Assembly: GCA_029945375.1 (NCBI GenBank) | Contig: CM057064.1 | Span: 682,001-746,000 of the forward strand | Source: Agaricus subrufescens | Lineage: Eukaryota; Basidiomycota; Agaricomycetes; Agaricales; Agaricaceae | DNA: 64,000 bases | Direction of reading: 5' to 3' | Shown: positions 24,701-32,626 of the stretch, piece by piece | How the letters are laid out: each line of letters starts with the position of its first letter | Position numbering within the stretch: position 1 is the stretch's first letter | Position numbers and translations under genes: made by a program | Notes under the pieces: generated by a model | Told to the model about the DNA's origin: nothing | The model's database searches: none | What the model saw: the letters and a program-made list of their open reading frames with translations, nothing else

Positions 24701-25127
24701 AACCGACCGGAAATCTGTTACCGGTAATTATGTCACTTTAGCCCAAGGCTGTATAAGCTGGCTAAGTCGCAAACAAAAAACCGTTGCCTCTTCTTCTACA
24801 GAAGCAGAGTATATGGCAATCTCTGACTGCTCTAAACAACTTGTTTGGATGCATCAATTGCTAAAAGAAATCGGTTTTAAAGTCCAAATTCCACATTTGA
24901 ATGCGGACAATGAAGGAGCTATCTTCTGGGGATCTAATCCTGTTCAAGAAAGACGCTCCAAACATATCGACATCCGATACCACGTAATCCGTGAGTATGT
25001 CGAAGAAAAGAAGATTGCTTTGTTATATGTCCCTGGTAACAAAAATCCAGCCGACATATTTACAAAAAATCTTGACACTCGAAAATTTGAATTCATTCGT
25101 TCTTTATTAGGGATTGAGTTCTTCTAA
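12747..25127 (+). CDS. Copia Gag-Pol polyprotein (split by the gypsy insertion: 12747-13450 + 20342-25127)
   Basis: Joining 12747-13450 to 20342-25127 across the inner element restores one frame of 1,829 residues with no stop. Order by approximate residue: copia-type Gag (ENYSTWKDEM near 20; N-terminal ~230), a Gln-rich basic segment where a CCHC knuckle would normally lie (none seen), aspartic protease DSGAS (~586), GAG-pre-integrase HHCC (HQRFGHC...CxxC, ~734-770), integrase D-D-E core (SDLLEM ~795, RTDNGGEY ~855, QQNGRAE ~891), reverse transcriptase (VDVKAAYLYG, YVDD ~1514), and RNase H (AYSDSDWAQD ~1678, SSSTEAEYMA, NPADIFTKNL at the end). A Pro/Ser-rich linker separates integrase and RT. 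The present ORF is broken only by the nested element. Confidence 0.93.
13451..13763 (+). repeat. 5' LTR of the gypsy element
   Basis: 313 bp, matched by the 3' LTR at 20024-20336 with one mismatch. Contains a TATA box (TATAAG, 13645-13650) and, about 30 bp downstream, the sequence that pairs with the primer-binding site (13677-13688). Confidence 0.95.
13645..13688 (+). promoter_or_regulatory. Predicted promoter and transcript 5' end of the gypsy element
   Basis: TATAAG at 13645-13650 predicts initiation about 25-32 bp downstream. The twelve bases ACGCTTTACCAA at 13677-13688 fall at that position and are exactly complementary to the PBS at 13765-13776, as required if the RNA 5' end itself primes reverse transcription. 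Confidence 0.65.
13765..13776 (+). promoter_or_regulatory. Gypsy primer-binding site for self-priming
   Basis: TTGGTAAAGCGT lies one base after the 5' LTR. It is a perfect 12-base complement of 13677-13688 inside the LTR, the arrangement established for fission yeast Tf1, where the first 11 nt of the mRNA fold back to prime. I did not find it to match a familiar tRNA 3' end. Confidence 0.75.
13844..14971 (+). CDS. Chromovirus Gag with two CCHC zinc knuckles
   Basis: 375 residues. The N-terminal ~85 residues are highly acidic, followed by a retrotransposon Gag capsid-like helical region (FNDWWRGIEVYLTFHQY, GEIPGWFAKHWED, WNTFSQEIVDAFSPG). Two zinc knuckles with C-X2-C-X4-H-X4-C spacing are present near the C-terminus: CLKCGKFGHIKKEC and CYNCGKPGHIAKVC. 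The following protease frame is -1 relative to Gag and overlaps it from 14839 to 14971, so Gag-Pol could be made by -1 frameshifting; no canonical slippery heptamer was identified. Confidence 0.92.
   Translation: MSTDDTDQLGIDFETLFYEGHRTGNRFEPLRQEEEQDQSSENEEPEEHEPEGPEPVAVAPNTPLDEELNRLAKELEELELKEMATSTTEPKAKIDHKALIDPGYFEGDRKKFNDWWRGIEVYLTFHQYQDSNSKILIATNRLRGEIPGWFAKHWEDKVIKSDDTADWNTFSQEIVDAFSPGNEKEIAKEKIETYKQGNTHTNDFLVKFTALISQSGTNEDHALYLLKNHTRPDIIHTILGYPPSSIPTTLKGWIAAIGSVGKGWESAEKRRNDHRTATGVTYGGSGQPMEIGARKLEWDANGRPKCLKCGKFGHIKKECRGGSGRSNVECYNCGKPGHIAKVCRSPKKQTKIRAITTGEEGTAEETQQDFPKGSE
14972..15667 (+). pseudogene. Chromovirus protease segment, separated from RT by a one-base frame break
   Basis: The frame open over 14839-15645 carries the retropepsin motif LDSGCTHTCID followed by IFIGHDWL, typical of gypsy proteases. 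It then runs into LPKTNPM... and stops at 15645. The expected continuation WDHEVNLLPDAP, conserved in Tf2-like elements just before RT, is present but in the next frame (about 15607-15640). A single extra base in the AAAACGAACCC stretch explains the break. Either the copy has decayed here or the base is an assembly error. Confidence 0.7.
15668..18457 (+). CDS. Chromovirus Pol: reverse transcriptase, RNase H, integrase, chromodomain
   Basis: 929-residue open frame. RT carries SPYAAPCFFVPKKDG, RLCQDYRKLN and the catalytic YIDD (~residue 146). RNase H has LETDASNVGIGAVL and YDKELLAIV. The integrase zinc domain HHNPPDIGHPG...CTECQKNK (~515-560) precedes the D-D-E core: SIDMIGPLP, IISDRGPQF and QTDGQTERINQE. 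The C-terminal ~50 residues (EEYEVEEIRGHR...YLVHWKGYD..EDTWQSAADL) are a chromodomain, which defines a chromovirus and in known members steers integration to particular chromatin. The true N-terminal boundary with protease is obscured by the upstream frame break. Confidence 0.94.
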   Translation: MTPKEEIELNKFLDENLASNRIRPSKSPYAAPCFFVPKKDGSLRLCQDYRKLNEVTIKDKTPLPLISEVIGKLKHAKYFNKLDIIWGYNNVRIKEGDEWKGAILTNRGLFEPTVMFFGMCNSPATFSRWMTTIFREMIQDGSLVNYIDDFAIPADSLPELEERTLRFLKIADENNLCFKRTKCEFNATKISMLGTVIGDGQASMETEKVESVRNWKTPTCVKDVERFLGFANFYRRFIKDFSTIAAPLNALKGGKNPKPWEWTQVEQNAFETIKTAVTSEPVLALPDNEGQFRLETDASNVGIGAVLSQEQHGKWHPVAFMSKSLTDAEKNYEIYDKELLAIVKAIKNWRHYLLDAKHQFEIWTDHENLKYFREPQKLNARQARWYLMLQEYDYLLRHIPGKTNIKADILSRLFRHETEEDTPKIEMFKDRMIIRTLSELPTSLEITLLQNRNFSISTDPHILNAIRNSPKPEYRVTQEKNKRPELFWEENGITYRNGKIYVPDEPKLRETILLDHHNPPDIGHPGTYRMLELLKRTFWWPTIKTDVKRFVKGCTECQKNKIIRQPGHIALNPLPIPELPWQEISIDMIGPLPKSEEHDAILVIVDRFSKMIHLIPTETSLTSKQLAEIYKKEVWRIHGIPKRIISDRGPQFASKFMKELCTALGIERNLSTAYHPQTDGQTERINQEVESYLRNFVNYKQNDWAKWLPTAEFQYNDKTHAATKQTPFFLTYGTHPWKGNLTVNSANPLASEFASELARTREEARNALEDYNQTMSERGNLKRQKPSLSKGDLVFLEASNIRSNRPSGKMDNKRYGPFEILEPVGNTSFRLKLPETWAIHDVFHSSLLTKFNEPEFNCQKTPPPPPPDIINNEEEYEVEEIRGHRKKGRGTQYLVHWKGYDNSEDTWQSAADLENAKDILDKYRTDNNL
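18518..18931 (+). CDS. Accessory ORF 3 of the chromovirus, unknown function
   Basis: 137 codons starting 60 bp after pol on the same strand, with ATG at 18518. Mostly helical and charged (RTERMLIRKIRAKLEAMENDLVDL suggests a coiled coil), with no signal peptide or membrane segment and an acidic/Gln tail. It sits where env lies in errantiviruses, but nothing in it looks like an envelope protein. The codon use and A/C-rich composition match Gag and Pol of the same element, so it belongs to the element and not to captured host DNA. Function unknown. Confidence 0.62.
   Translation: MSSQQNTANSTDREAYHNLIIDSFRSSAKRELLEILAAITDVDNRYAHTYFPLVLDRPTGVNAPTTEERDHMTKVMRTERMLIRKIRAKLEAMENDLVDLTKEINPNALGWAANGGTWENGWVPQEVPQDDENNQQQ
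19052..19988 (+). pseudogene. Accessory ORF 4 of the chromovirus, broken by a frameshift
   Basis: Two overlapping frames, 19052-19438 and a second open from about 19410 to 19988, join into one protein of roughly 310 residues if one base is added or lost around 19425-19436; the second frame reads SALPDVGNEETRNAAKRM directly after the first ends. The N-terminal half is helical (INERRTHLLRLLHALGY), the middle is acidic and Pro-rich (EPEQEPEEPLPVP), and the C-terminal half is globular-looking with many aromatic residues (YRPAYWTVILSALLKNYG, APHFIGWSEKTNKWI). No known domain recognised. No membrane segment. Confidence 0.55.
20024..20336 (+). repeat. 3' LTR of the gypsy element
   Basis: 313 bp; identical to 13451-13763 except for one base (C for T in the CCAGGYCCAC motif). 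Preceded by a purine-rich stretch (GGAGGG at 20015-20020) that may act as polypurine tract; followed by the GTGAA target duplication. Confidence 0.95.
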
Positions 25128-25158
25128 ATTATTCCGTAGCTTATTTAGCATGGAGGAG

Positions 25159-25563
25159 TGTTAGAATAATAATAGTATTAGATGCTTGTATAAGCTCGTA
25201 CTTTATTTAGATAGATATACTTGTATCTCTCCGAGCATTGAGCGACTCATAGCTCTGCCTAATCGTGTATGTGGATACCTGTAGCTCATGCTCTTCTAAG
25301 CTGAGCAATTATGCTTATAATATGCGACCCACAGTAAAGGATTTACCTGTGGATGGACTAGTAGTTTAGTATATAAACCCCATGTATTCACTGTAATCTA
25401 CATCGTCTAACAGACATCTTCTACATCTCTACTATCCTCGTCATATACTTCAACTCCTTAGAACTATCTCCTACTACTTCTAGTAAGTACTACTCAACCT
25501 GCCACTACGCTAGTTAGCTGCTAGCATGATGAATCCCTGGAGGATATCATTATTGTCTTAACA
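25159..25563 (+). repeat. 3' LTR of the copia element
   Basis: 405 bp, identical to the 5' LTR except G at 25290. Followed by CCAAA, the second copy of the target duplication, then by the resumed host reading frame. Confidence 0.95.
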
Positions 25564-25715
25564 CCAAAGAGGCCCGACATGACGGGAGGCAACAACCTCA
25601 CAAAAAGGAAGGTCAGGGAGTTGGTCAGTGGGGCTCTCCAAAGGAAAAGAATGTAGAGTTGGATCGAGGACAACGGGTCACTGGAGATAATGTTGGACCT
25701 ACTTCCGGTGTCTAA

Positions 25716-27494
25716 TGACAAAGATCAAATATGTACGGAATAACTACAAATGACATAGGGCACCCTGAAATTGAGTACTGCCGGAAAAAGATACGCACTA
25801 TTAGCAAATCGCCTAGCCCACAAAGACTGCCTCAAACAATCCGCAATGTCATACAATTGAAGTCCCAGTCTCTTTCAAAAAGAACTCCGCACTTGTCATG
25901 TCGCACAAATCCTATACTCTTGCCGCGGTTGCGTATATCCGGGGCTACCAAAGATATGAGGAGTCCACTCACGTCGAACCCGTGTCAATGTTGACTGTAG
26001 AGAAATCCCTTAGAGGGGCGAAGAAGGTATAATAATAGAATGCCAAGATTGTTTAACTAGTACATCTTCGGTCACTTACATACCTACTACTTCCTACCAT
26101 TTGAGGTGTGACACATGGTGTATAACAGTTAACCTCCCTCTATGCGCCCAATCCGCATCAAGTAGAAAGTATTTCGCATAATTTTGGTGACAAAGTTCTT
26201 GCACTTGGGAGATGCCTCAAGTCCAATCCGTGTAGCAGCGAATCTGTCATACCAAGTCTTCCTTACGTTATCTTAATATTTTACCCCTTAAGTCAAAGAA
26301 AAGATCAAAGGGAAAAGTAATGGAACTAACAAGCGATACTGATTTGACTTATCATAAGTACGAAAATAATATTTTTTTTTGAAAAAGGAGAAGTACTTGT
26401 GGAAAGTCAAATTGCGCGCTTGAGAGCCTAGTACGAAGGCTCACCAAATAGAGATGTAGAGATTCACTCACTGTCACAAAAACCAAATGAGTAGTTCTAC
26501 ATAGTGTATCTGAGAACAATGAATAAAGAACACGCGTATCGTATGTCGTAACGAGAATGCAGGGAAAGACAGCAAACTTACGTAGTAAGTTGTTTATCAC
26601 TACTGTTATTTACACTAGGTTTTGGAGCCTTTCACACGCCGTTTTTGGGGCTCTCCCTCTTGCTATAGCGTTGGAAAGCTTAATCTCTGCTTCACTGACT
26701 TTTATCTCAGTCTTTACAGACTCTCTTTACGCTGTTCTATTGAAATATTGAATTGAAAAATTTGCCAAAACATTGCCGGTCATTGTTGTACCGCCCCACC
26801 TGTTTACACAACCGTCACATTCGTTGTCACGCGTACATGCAGGGAAAGATAGCAAACTTACGTAGTATATATGCTAAGAATAGACAACGGTGCTATAAGC
26901 CTACGCTTACAGCGCTAACTGAGTACTTCTTGCATTTGAACCCTTATATAATAACTTGTGGCCTCTTATTGCTGACTTATATCACTATTTTTCTTCAATA
27001 GAAACGTAGCGCAAAGCATTAACTGTTTGAATGCCATCAAAAGTATTCAGTAGACAGAATTACGTCAATTGCTCTTCCTACTTTTGAGGCCGAAAAATAG
27101 ATAAATGAACAAACGCATTTTGACGTTTTCCGATTACAGAGCCCTTGATCTGCGGCATGTCGGCGTAGGCCCACGTCCTGTTCTCAGGATACCACGCAAA
27201 GACCTTGTCATCCCATGCCATTCCTCACCCGCCAGTCCCAGGCCACACCGACCCCCTGCTGGATTTGAGACCACCCAGGAAGACTTTTAGAGTGCTACTA
27301 CCCCACCTTCAGCTACATCGTATACATGCGTCTAATTCATTTCTAAGGAACCGTACTCACAGAGGGTAAAGTTTCTTGTAATCTATGACTTGCCCCTCCG
27401 GCACTCACCTACCGCGTGGACTCCTCGCATTCGCTGTAGGTCCTACATCCACACTTCAAAGTCCCAATTTAGCTCATCTGACTTGCAACCGTAG
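25716..27494. other. Gene-poor stretch with a short direct repeat
   Basis: No supportable gene. AT-rich with short unstructured open frames. It contains a 31-base direct repeat with one mismatch starting ATGCAGGGAAAGA at 26557 and ATGCAGGGAAAGAT at 26837, 280 bp apart, each followed by unrelated sequence; this may be a small duplication or remnant of a repeat family. Confidence 0.45.
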
Positions 27495-28085
27495 AGAAGA
27501 GAAAATATATCCGCTTTCCCAGATCTCCTGATAACAAGTCAAACTCCCAAACCCGTGCCTAATGCAGCTACCGTCTCACAATATCCCGGACTGCCCACGA
27601 TAATTTATGCTCGTCGATTTTCCACGTCTAAATCCATGGATGCCTCACCAGACACCTCATATCCACACATTCACACAAAAAGTTACGAAACGATGGTATG
27701 CCTTTCTTGGTCCGGTGACAAACACACCTTGTAGGGCTTGTGTAGAATATTCTGTTACACCCGCAAGAGTGTCCTAAACGGATTCATAGGATCAGCCCTT
27801 ACGTATTCAGATTCGTATTGGGACACATTGTTCACTGGCAGCAATTGTTCAGAGGTCCTTTCCTGAGAGGTCCATGATTGACACTTGTTGTTGCATATAT
27901 GTAATACGTCAATGGCGATGCATTCACGGCTAACAGGTCCCGCGAGCCAGAGGTGTGAGTAACGTCTGCATCATGGCACCAACGTCGTGGTGAGACGCCA
28001 TAGGTCAACAAACATATCGACGAAGTGGAGAAGTGAGATCGGCTTTGAAAGGAGCCCGAAATTAATAGAACAAGACTATGCGTCC
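27495..28085 (-). pseudogene. Decayed relic of the F-box-like gene found intact at 34.3-35.5 kb
   Basis: Several blocks align with the minus-strand gene at 34339-35469 in the same order and orientation. 27500-27530 matches 34437-34467 (ATATATCCGCTTTCCC), 27615-27705 matches 34880-34970 (GATGCCTCACCAG, AAACGAT), 27740-27790 matches 35005-35055 (AGTGTCCTAAACG), 27865-27895 matches 35130-35160 (GGTCCATGATTGACACTTG), and 27945-28075 matches 35325-35450. About 300 bp in the middle are missing and stops are frequent, so it is a dead copy. Divergence is much higher than between the LTRs, so this duplication is older. Confidence 0.7.
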
Positions 28086-30009
28086 AGATACAATGTGTGG
28101 TGTAAAATTAGTAACGGAACAGCCCATGGAGTCAGAGTGTTATCAGTGCCTCAATGAGTGGAAGAGCCTGTGCCCTGAAGGCAGATTCCCGTGAAAAGAC
28201 CGACCCTAGAGGCTCTTTGGTACCCAGAGTCAGATTCATTTAACCAGATAAAATGAGATCCAGTACACGTGTAAAACACGTTGGATACTTCTTCCTAAGA
28301 CAAAGAGCTGTCACCCGAGCAAGCCGTGATTTCATGGTACAGCATGGTCGCAAAAAGATTTTCTATTTTGGAATCCCCAGGAGAACCCTTCCCAGCCCTC
28401 GCGCTGAGCCACACGGTATCACGTACCGTGCTTACAAACGTTGTTTGGCGAGTGTCAACGATTTGGTGCGCGTCAGCGAGGGGCTGGGAAGGAGCCTGCC
28501 CTGTTGATGAGCACTATAACATTTGTTTCTGACCTCCATATCACCTGAAATGTAACCTTAATGTGACCTTAACGTGACCTTACTATCCTGTACCCATTAA
28601 TTTGGCACCGCCCTCAACAGCAAAGCCGGGTCGATCCCAGTTACGTAAGCACCGATTTCCCCTCCATCAATCTGATAGGCCGACTCTATCGCTGGCCACC
28701 ACCACCTCACCGTTGGTGTCGCGCTTTTAATGCCGGCCGCTGTTCTCTACCGCTTAGTATCCTGAGCATCGTGGCATCAAAATGGATGTCGAATCTCGCT
28801 CGCGCATGGCATTCGTTCTAGAAGGCTCTTTAAACGTGAACTACGTCCTTGACACGGCTGGTGAAGCCGAGTATTTGGGTCCTACAGCATTCTCGCGGAA
28901 ATATAATCTCGATAGGATCAAACAATGCTAGAGTGTCCTCCGCTAATATTTATTGACTTCAGGGGCGAATATTCAATTGCTCATTTCAAGATACTTGACA
29001 GCGAGACTTGCGAATGACATTTGAATCCGATCATACTTGGACCCTGCCCGAACTCAACCATGTTGCTTCATCGTTGGCCTTTGAGTCGTAATCAAGTATT
29101 CGGTGTCTCTTCTCACAGCTGGATCTCTCCCAAAAAACGTGATGGATGCCACGCAATAGATCGGGTCCCTCCGTGTTATTGACTACTGCTCATCCGTTGC
29201 ATTCGTTTCAGGTCTCTGGGGAAGTGTTCTAGGCCCCTCGGTGATGGTTTCAAACACAGGCCAGAAAAAACTTTTCTGACGTTAGGATTCGACTGTATCA
29301 CATTTCTTTTTCTGGTGGATGTTCCTTCAAACTACTGGCTGGCCCGATATGGATGTTCCACGCTCATCAACACTCGTTTCACTTATCCGCCTAACGTGTC
29401 CCTGCAAAAACACATCCGGGATCTTTCGAAACCAATGGACCTTCTCAGCAGTGAGTGTCTTATTCACCATATTGAACATACCTGGGATGACTAGTGGAGC
29501 TACCGATGGCCTCGTGTCTGTGCCTACCGCGTGTTGCAAATTTTTCCAAAGGCTCGTGTCCTGCCATTCGCTTAACCACTCCAAGTTGACTGTACCCGGA
29601 CACATGGAACCATTGCTCATTCTGACGAATCTCGAATACTTGGCAACACGACTTGTGTAGCTACTCTATTGAGCACTAAACAACCTTAAACTTCCAGCGC
29701 AAAAGCCAAGTAGCTTGCATCCCAATTCAACGAGCAACACAAGAGTTCTATGCGATTAAGGAACTGATAATGATGACACATACAGCTTTAGCCAGTTGAA
29801 CGTACGTTCTATCTATCTGACGCTTTCAGTAAGCTAATTACGTGGTCAGTTTTTCAAAGCTATGTTGTCCGGTCTGTCACTTCATTGGCTTCCCTAAAAC
29901 GTGACTGCCCCCTACTATTTAAATTGACGCTATGTGATTAAAACACTCTAATAACTCTTTCGTGGCACCCCTTCACAACAGGGGTCAGACGCCATCCTCA
30001 CTTTCAGCA
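28086..30009. other. Gene-poor stretch with diverged duplicated segment and short tandem repeat
   Basis: 28090-28300 resembles 33,700-33,890 in scattered blocks (for example GAAGAGCC followed by CCCTGAA, and TACACGTGTAA versus TACACGCGTAA). An 11-bp unit (AAYGTRACCTT) is repeated three times at 28549-28581. An open frame of 113 codons at 29319-29660 has no recognisable similarity and a competing frame on the other strand, so I do not call it a gene. Confidence 0.4.
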
Positions 30010-32287
30010 ATGAACATAGAACCGCCACAGAGACAGGACAACATCATTTCCTTGACCGGAAACAGTTCTCGTCCTTCTTCTATAAGCGGCAGGTCAACTC
30101 TCACTGAGGATCAAACCAGACATGCAGCAAATCAGCCTCAAGCAGCAAGGTTTCCGGACTATATATACGCTTGTACACCATCAAGGTCTCAACGCTATCG
30201 CCTCAATAGGTTCATGTATGTTCCCTCGCATCAGTTGCTCGGTGGTGCATTGATCATTGTTCCAGAAAGGACACGGAACCCCGGCACACAATTCAACCTT
30301 CATCTATCTCCTTCCCTAACGAGTACGTTTCTTTAGACTAGTCTGTAACGAGAGTAATCAAGGCCTTTTCCTTGGTCTAGAGGATCACTTCCTTCTGCAA
30401 GGTGGAAGCAACACATCCATCCTGAGGGGTTGCCGTATTTTGTCTTATCTTGCCCTGACGCCAGCCCGGTGGTAAGGACGCATCGATCGTTATACTGAAG
30501 GGAATTTTCACGTTGTCTCAAATAGCACAAGATTGTCACAGAAGAATGGATGTACGACCATAAAATATCCACCCTTATTCTAGGCTTGATCGAAGAGATA
30601 CAAGACGCAATTTCCAAACCCGGGGTATTTATTTGGCCCAGGAGTTACCTTTTTCTCGAGCTCCAGCAGGAGCAAGGGAAACTTGTAGAAAATGATGGGC
30701 ACGCTCGCTGTGGCTACTACTTTGTGTGCGACCCAGCACGGTGCATTTACTGGCCCGCACTGGTTGTGCTTGAGCCTCCTTTATCGAGATTTCTTCATAG
30801 CGTGTGGGGACATTTATCTGGCCACCTAACAAGTAGGTCGATTATGATGGACTCATCCTAGACCAAGGATCTGATCTTTTTCTAGAATTGTGTCTCGAGA
30901 CAGAATACTGGTAGGTCACCTCTGTTTCCTGGCATTCCAGAATCGTGATACTTGTTCAGGGCACATTTGAGCCACTTCCAAGTCTACACAGGAATACGCC
31001 CGAGATAGTTGACTGCGTCGACGACGCTATCCGCACAGTGCAGACAAGTGAGCCTCTGGCCACTCGGTCCTGTCAGTTTGCTTGAATCTTTTCTACAGGT
31101 GTCATACACGCTCCGTATGCTTCTAGTGCTACTTTCACCTATGAGGAACTACAGAAAATCTCGGAACTAATGACGACGAGAAGTGAGTTCGATCGACCCC
31201 CGACAAAACAAACTGATTGATAATTTTATAGATGACGATGTATTGCGCTGGCATATAGGTATTACAGACTTTTGAATTGCTATTCTCTTCGACTGACTGA
31301 GCTCTGGCAAAGGCCTCTCCATGATGCGTTTCGGTACGTGCCATCTTTCAGGTTCGCAGCTGCTCCGCTGAACCGTCTTCAGCTCAAGATAAGCTCAGGA
31401 ATTATCATGGTGCTTGGAATACCAGGCTATATAGGTCTCAATCCGTCGTGGAGGTCGAACACAAACCATGTTCATTATTCGTGGATATCATTTCTCCTTT
31501 CCTCTTCTTCATTCCCCACGCCCAGCTAGAACGGGCTGAGCTTATTGCTGTTGACCGATATATCGCATATGATCAGTGGGAAAGCCTTGTACTTGAAATT
31601 CGAGAAGAATGGAACCAGACTTTGTCACTGGTGAGTTGTCTCGATGTGTGAAATCACACTCGGCCTTCTTACCACCAGTGTAGGCAACGATTATCTTGGC
31701 TGCGAATTGCGCATTTCTGGCAATTCCCATATTCCAGGACTCAACCTTAGTCACCCACAGTTCCCCTGAGCAAATAGCCAGCTATCTATCACTCATATCC
31801 AGCCTTTATGGGTTTGTTCTTGCGCTCATCTTATATCGACACTACAAAACAGGGAAGATTAATACGTCCTGTGATCTGGTAAGTGCATAGAGAGTCCCGC
31901 TCTCATCTGTTGACGTCCCTTTCAGTTGACGTACATACTCGAGACAAGTGAGGAAGATGTTGATAACAAACGTTTCGAACATCTGCTTGTCGTGTGGAGT
32001 TTGCCGCACGCGCTCGTAATGTGGTCGTAAGTCTGCAGGCTCGGTTTTGATCACCGATCATGCTTATAATCTATGCCAGCGCTCTAGCTTTCTTCCTGGC
32101 CTTCCTCTTCATGTGTCTCCTTGGAACACTCACTGCTACGAAGGTCGTTATCGGCTTGTCTACGTCACTTCTTGGTTTTTGCTCCCTGTATTGTATTATC
32201 AAGTTCGGAAGTGGTAGGGAGCTCTTCCGAGTCTGGCGTAAGCGCGTTGCCCGAGACATGAAAAGACTGTTCCAATGGCTCAAGTAG
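30010..32287 (+). CDS. Agaricomycete orphan protein: beta-rich N-terminal module plus C-terminal transmembrane segments; one apparent frameshift
   Basis: Twelve exons: 30010-30322, 30383-30471, 30526-30832, 30886-30910, 30960-31047, 31099-31182, 31232-31258, 31313-31333, 31383-31630, 31684-31878, 31926-32026, 32080-32287. Recognisable family pattern: LPSARWKQHIHPEG, then IVTEEWMYD, then GYYFVCDPARCIYW (a WW-like turn), then LETEYWAHLSHF, KLRNYHGAW, VDRYIAYDQWESL, and hydrophobic helices near the end (IILAANCAFLAIPI, YGFVLALILY, ALAFFLAFLFMCLLG, VVIGLSTSLLGF). The exon sum is 1,706, one base short of a multiple of three: in exon 30960-31047 the frame must change between AHLSHFQVYTG and TPEIVDCVDDA. 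This suggests a one-base loss (recent pseudogene or sequencing error). Function unknown; probably membrane-bound. Confidence 0.62.
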
Positions 32288-32626
32288 ATAATGAGGCATT
32301 TTCTGTATCTTCCTGGCACGAGTAGTATAGTTTGCTGGGCTTGTTGTTCATCTTTTCTTTTCCTTTGGTCGACATGGTTGTGGAATAGATTGCTTTACTA
32401 AGACACGTATGACAGTAATATTTATCTGATGCCCGAATGGTAAGCTTCATATGAGTATGCCTGACGTTAAAGAATAGTGGTATTCCCTGTAGCATTTCTG
32501 TACTACCAGGTTGGTATCGATGGACTGAACATCCATTATATCTCTCTGTAATCCCCAACAATGAACAGGTACGGGAGTATGCTACAAGAAAAAAGGAGTC
32601 ATTTTTCAGTACAGTACGCGCTCTGC
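32288..32626. other. Short intergenic region between convergent genes
   Basis: 339 bases between the stop of the orphan transmembrane gene (plus) and the stop of the MGCSS gene (minus). Nothing recognisable beyond presumed 3' UTRs. Confidence 0.5.

Larger units (their letters stand above)
12104..25563 (+). mobile_element. Ty1/copia LTR retrotransposon (interrupted by a Ty3/gypsy element)
   Basis: Two 405-bp LTRs (12104-12508 and 25159-25563) start TG and end CA and differ at one position (A at 12235 versus G at 25290). They are flanked by the 5-bp duplication CCAAA (12099-12103 and 25564-25568). Total length is 13,460 bp; removing the inner element and its extra TSD copy leaves about 6.57 kb. 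The primer-binding site follows the LTR directly, and a GGAGGAG polypurine tract (25152-25158) abuts the 3' LTR. The single long frame has the order Gag, protease, integrase, RT, RNase H, which defines the copia superfamily. The element was intact before the inner insertion. Confidence 0.97.
11800..25715 (+). pseudogene. Small host gene split by a nested retrotransposon insertion
   Basis: Exon 1 is 11800-11872, an intron with branch site CTAAC is 11873-11924, and exon 2 runs 11925-12103, where the copia LTR begins. The reading frame resumes at 25569 just after the second copy of the CCAAA target duplication and ends at TAA 25713-25715. Without the insert the frame is open across the junction and would encode 132 residues; with it, translation stops at the third base pair triplet inside the LTR (…SKC stop). 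The product is hydrophilic, with GLGHPGSGMTSKE and a downstream Gln/Lys/Gly-rich tail; I do not recognise a named family, although small fungal proteins with a GxPGSGxTS element exist. The gene is therefore a recent insertional knock-out, at least in this haplotype. Confidence 0.75.

Noticed and set aside
20337..25127. Treating the downstream copia ORF as a complete gene starting at 20,337
   Set aside because: The apparent start is GTG inside the target duplication; the frame is the continuation of the Gag-Pol ORF beginning at 12,747.
28786..28931. Short frame starting MDVESRSRMAFVLEGS
   Set aside because: Only 48 codons, no splice sites or similarity that would extend it; not called.
29319..29660. 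113-codon plus-strand frame and a 97-codon frame on the opposite strand
   Set aside because: No recognisable domain, no neighbouring exons, both strands equally open; insufficient support for a gene.
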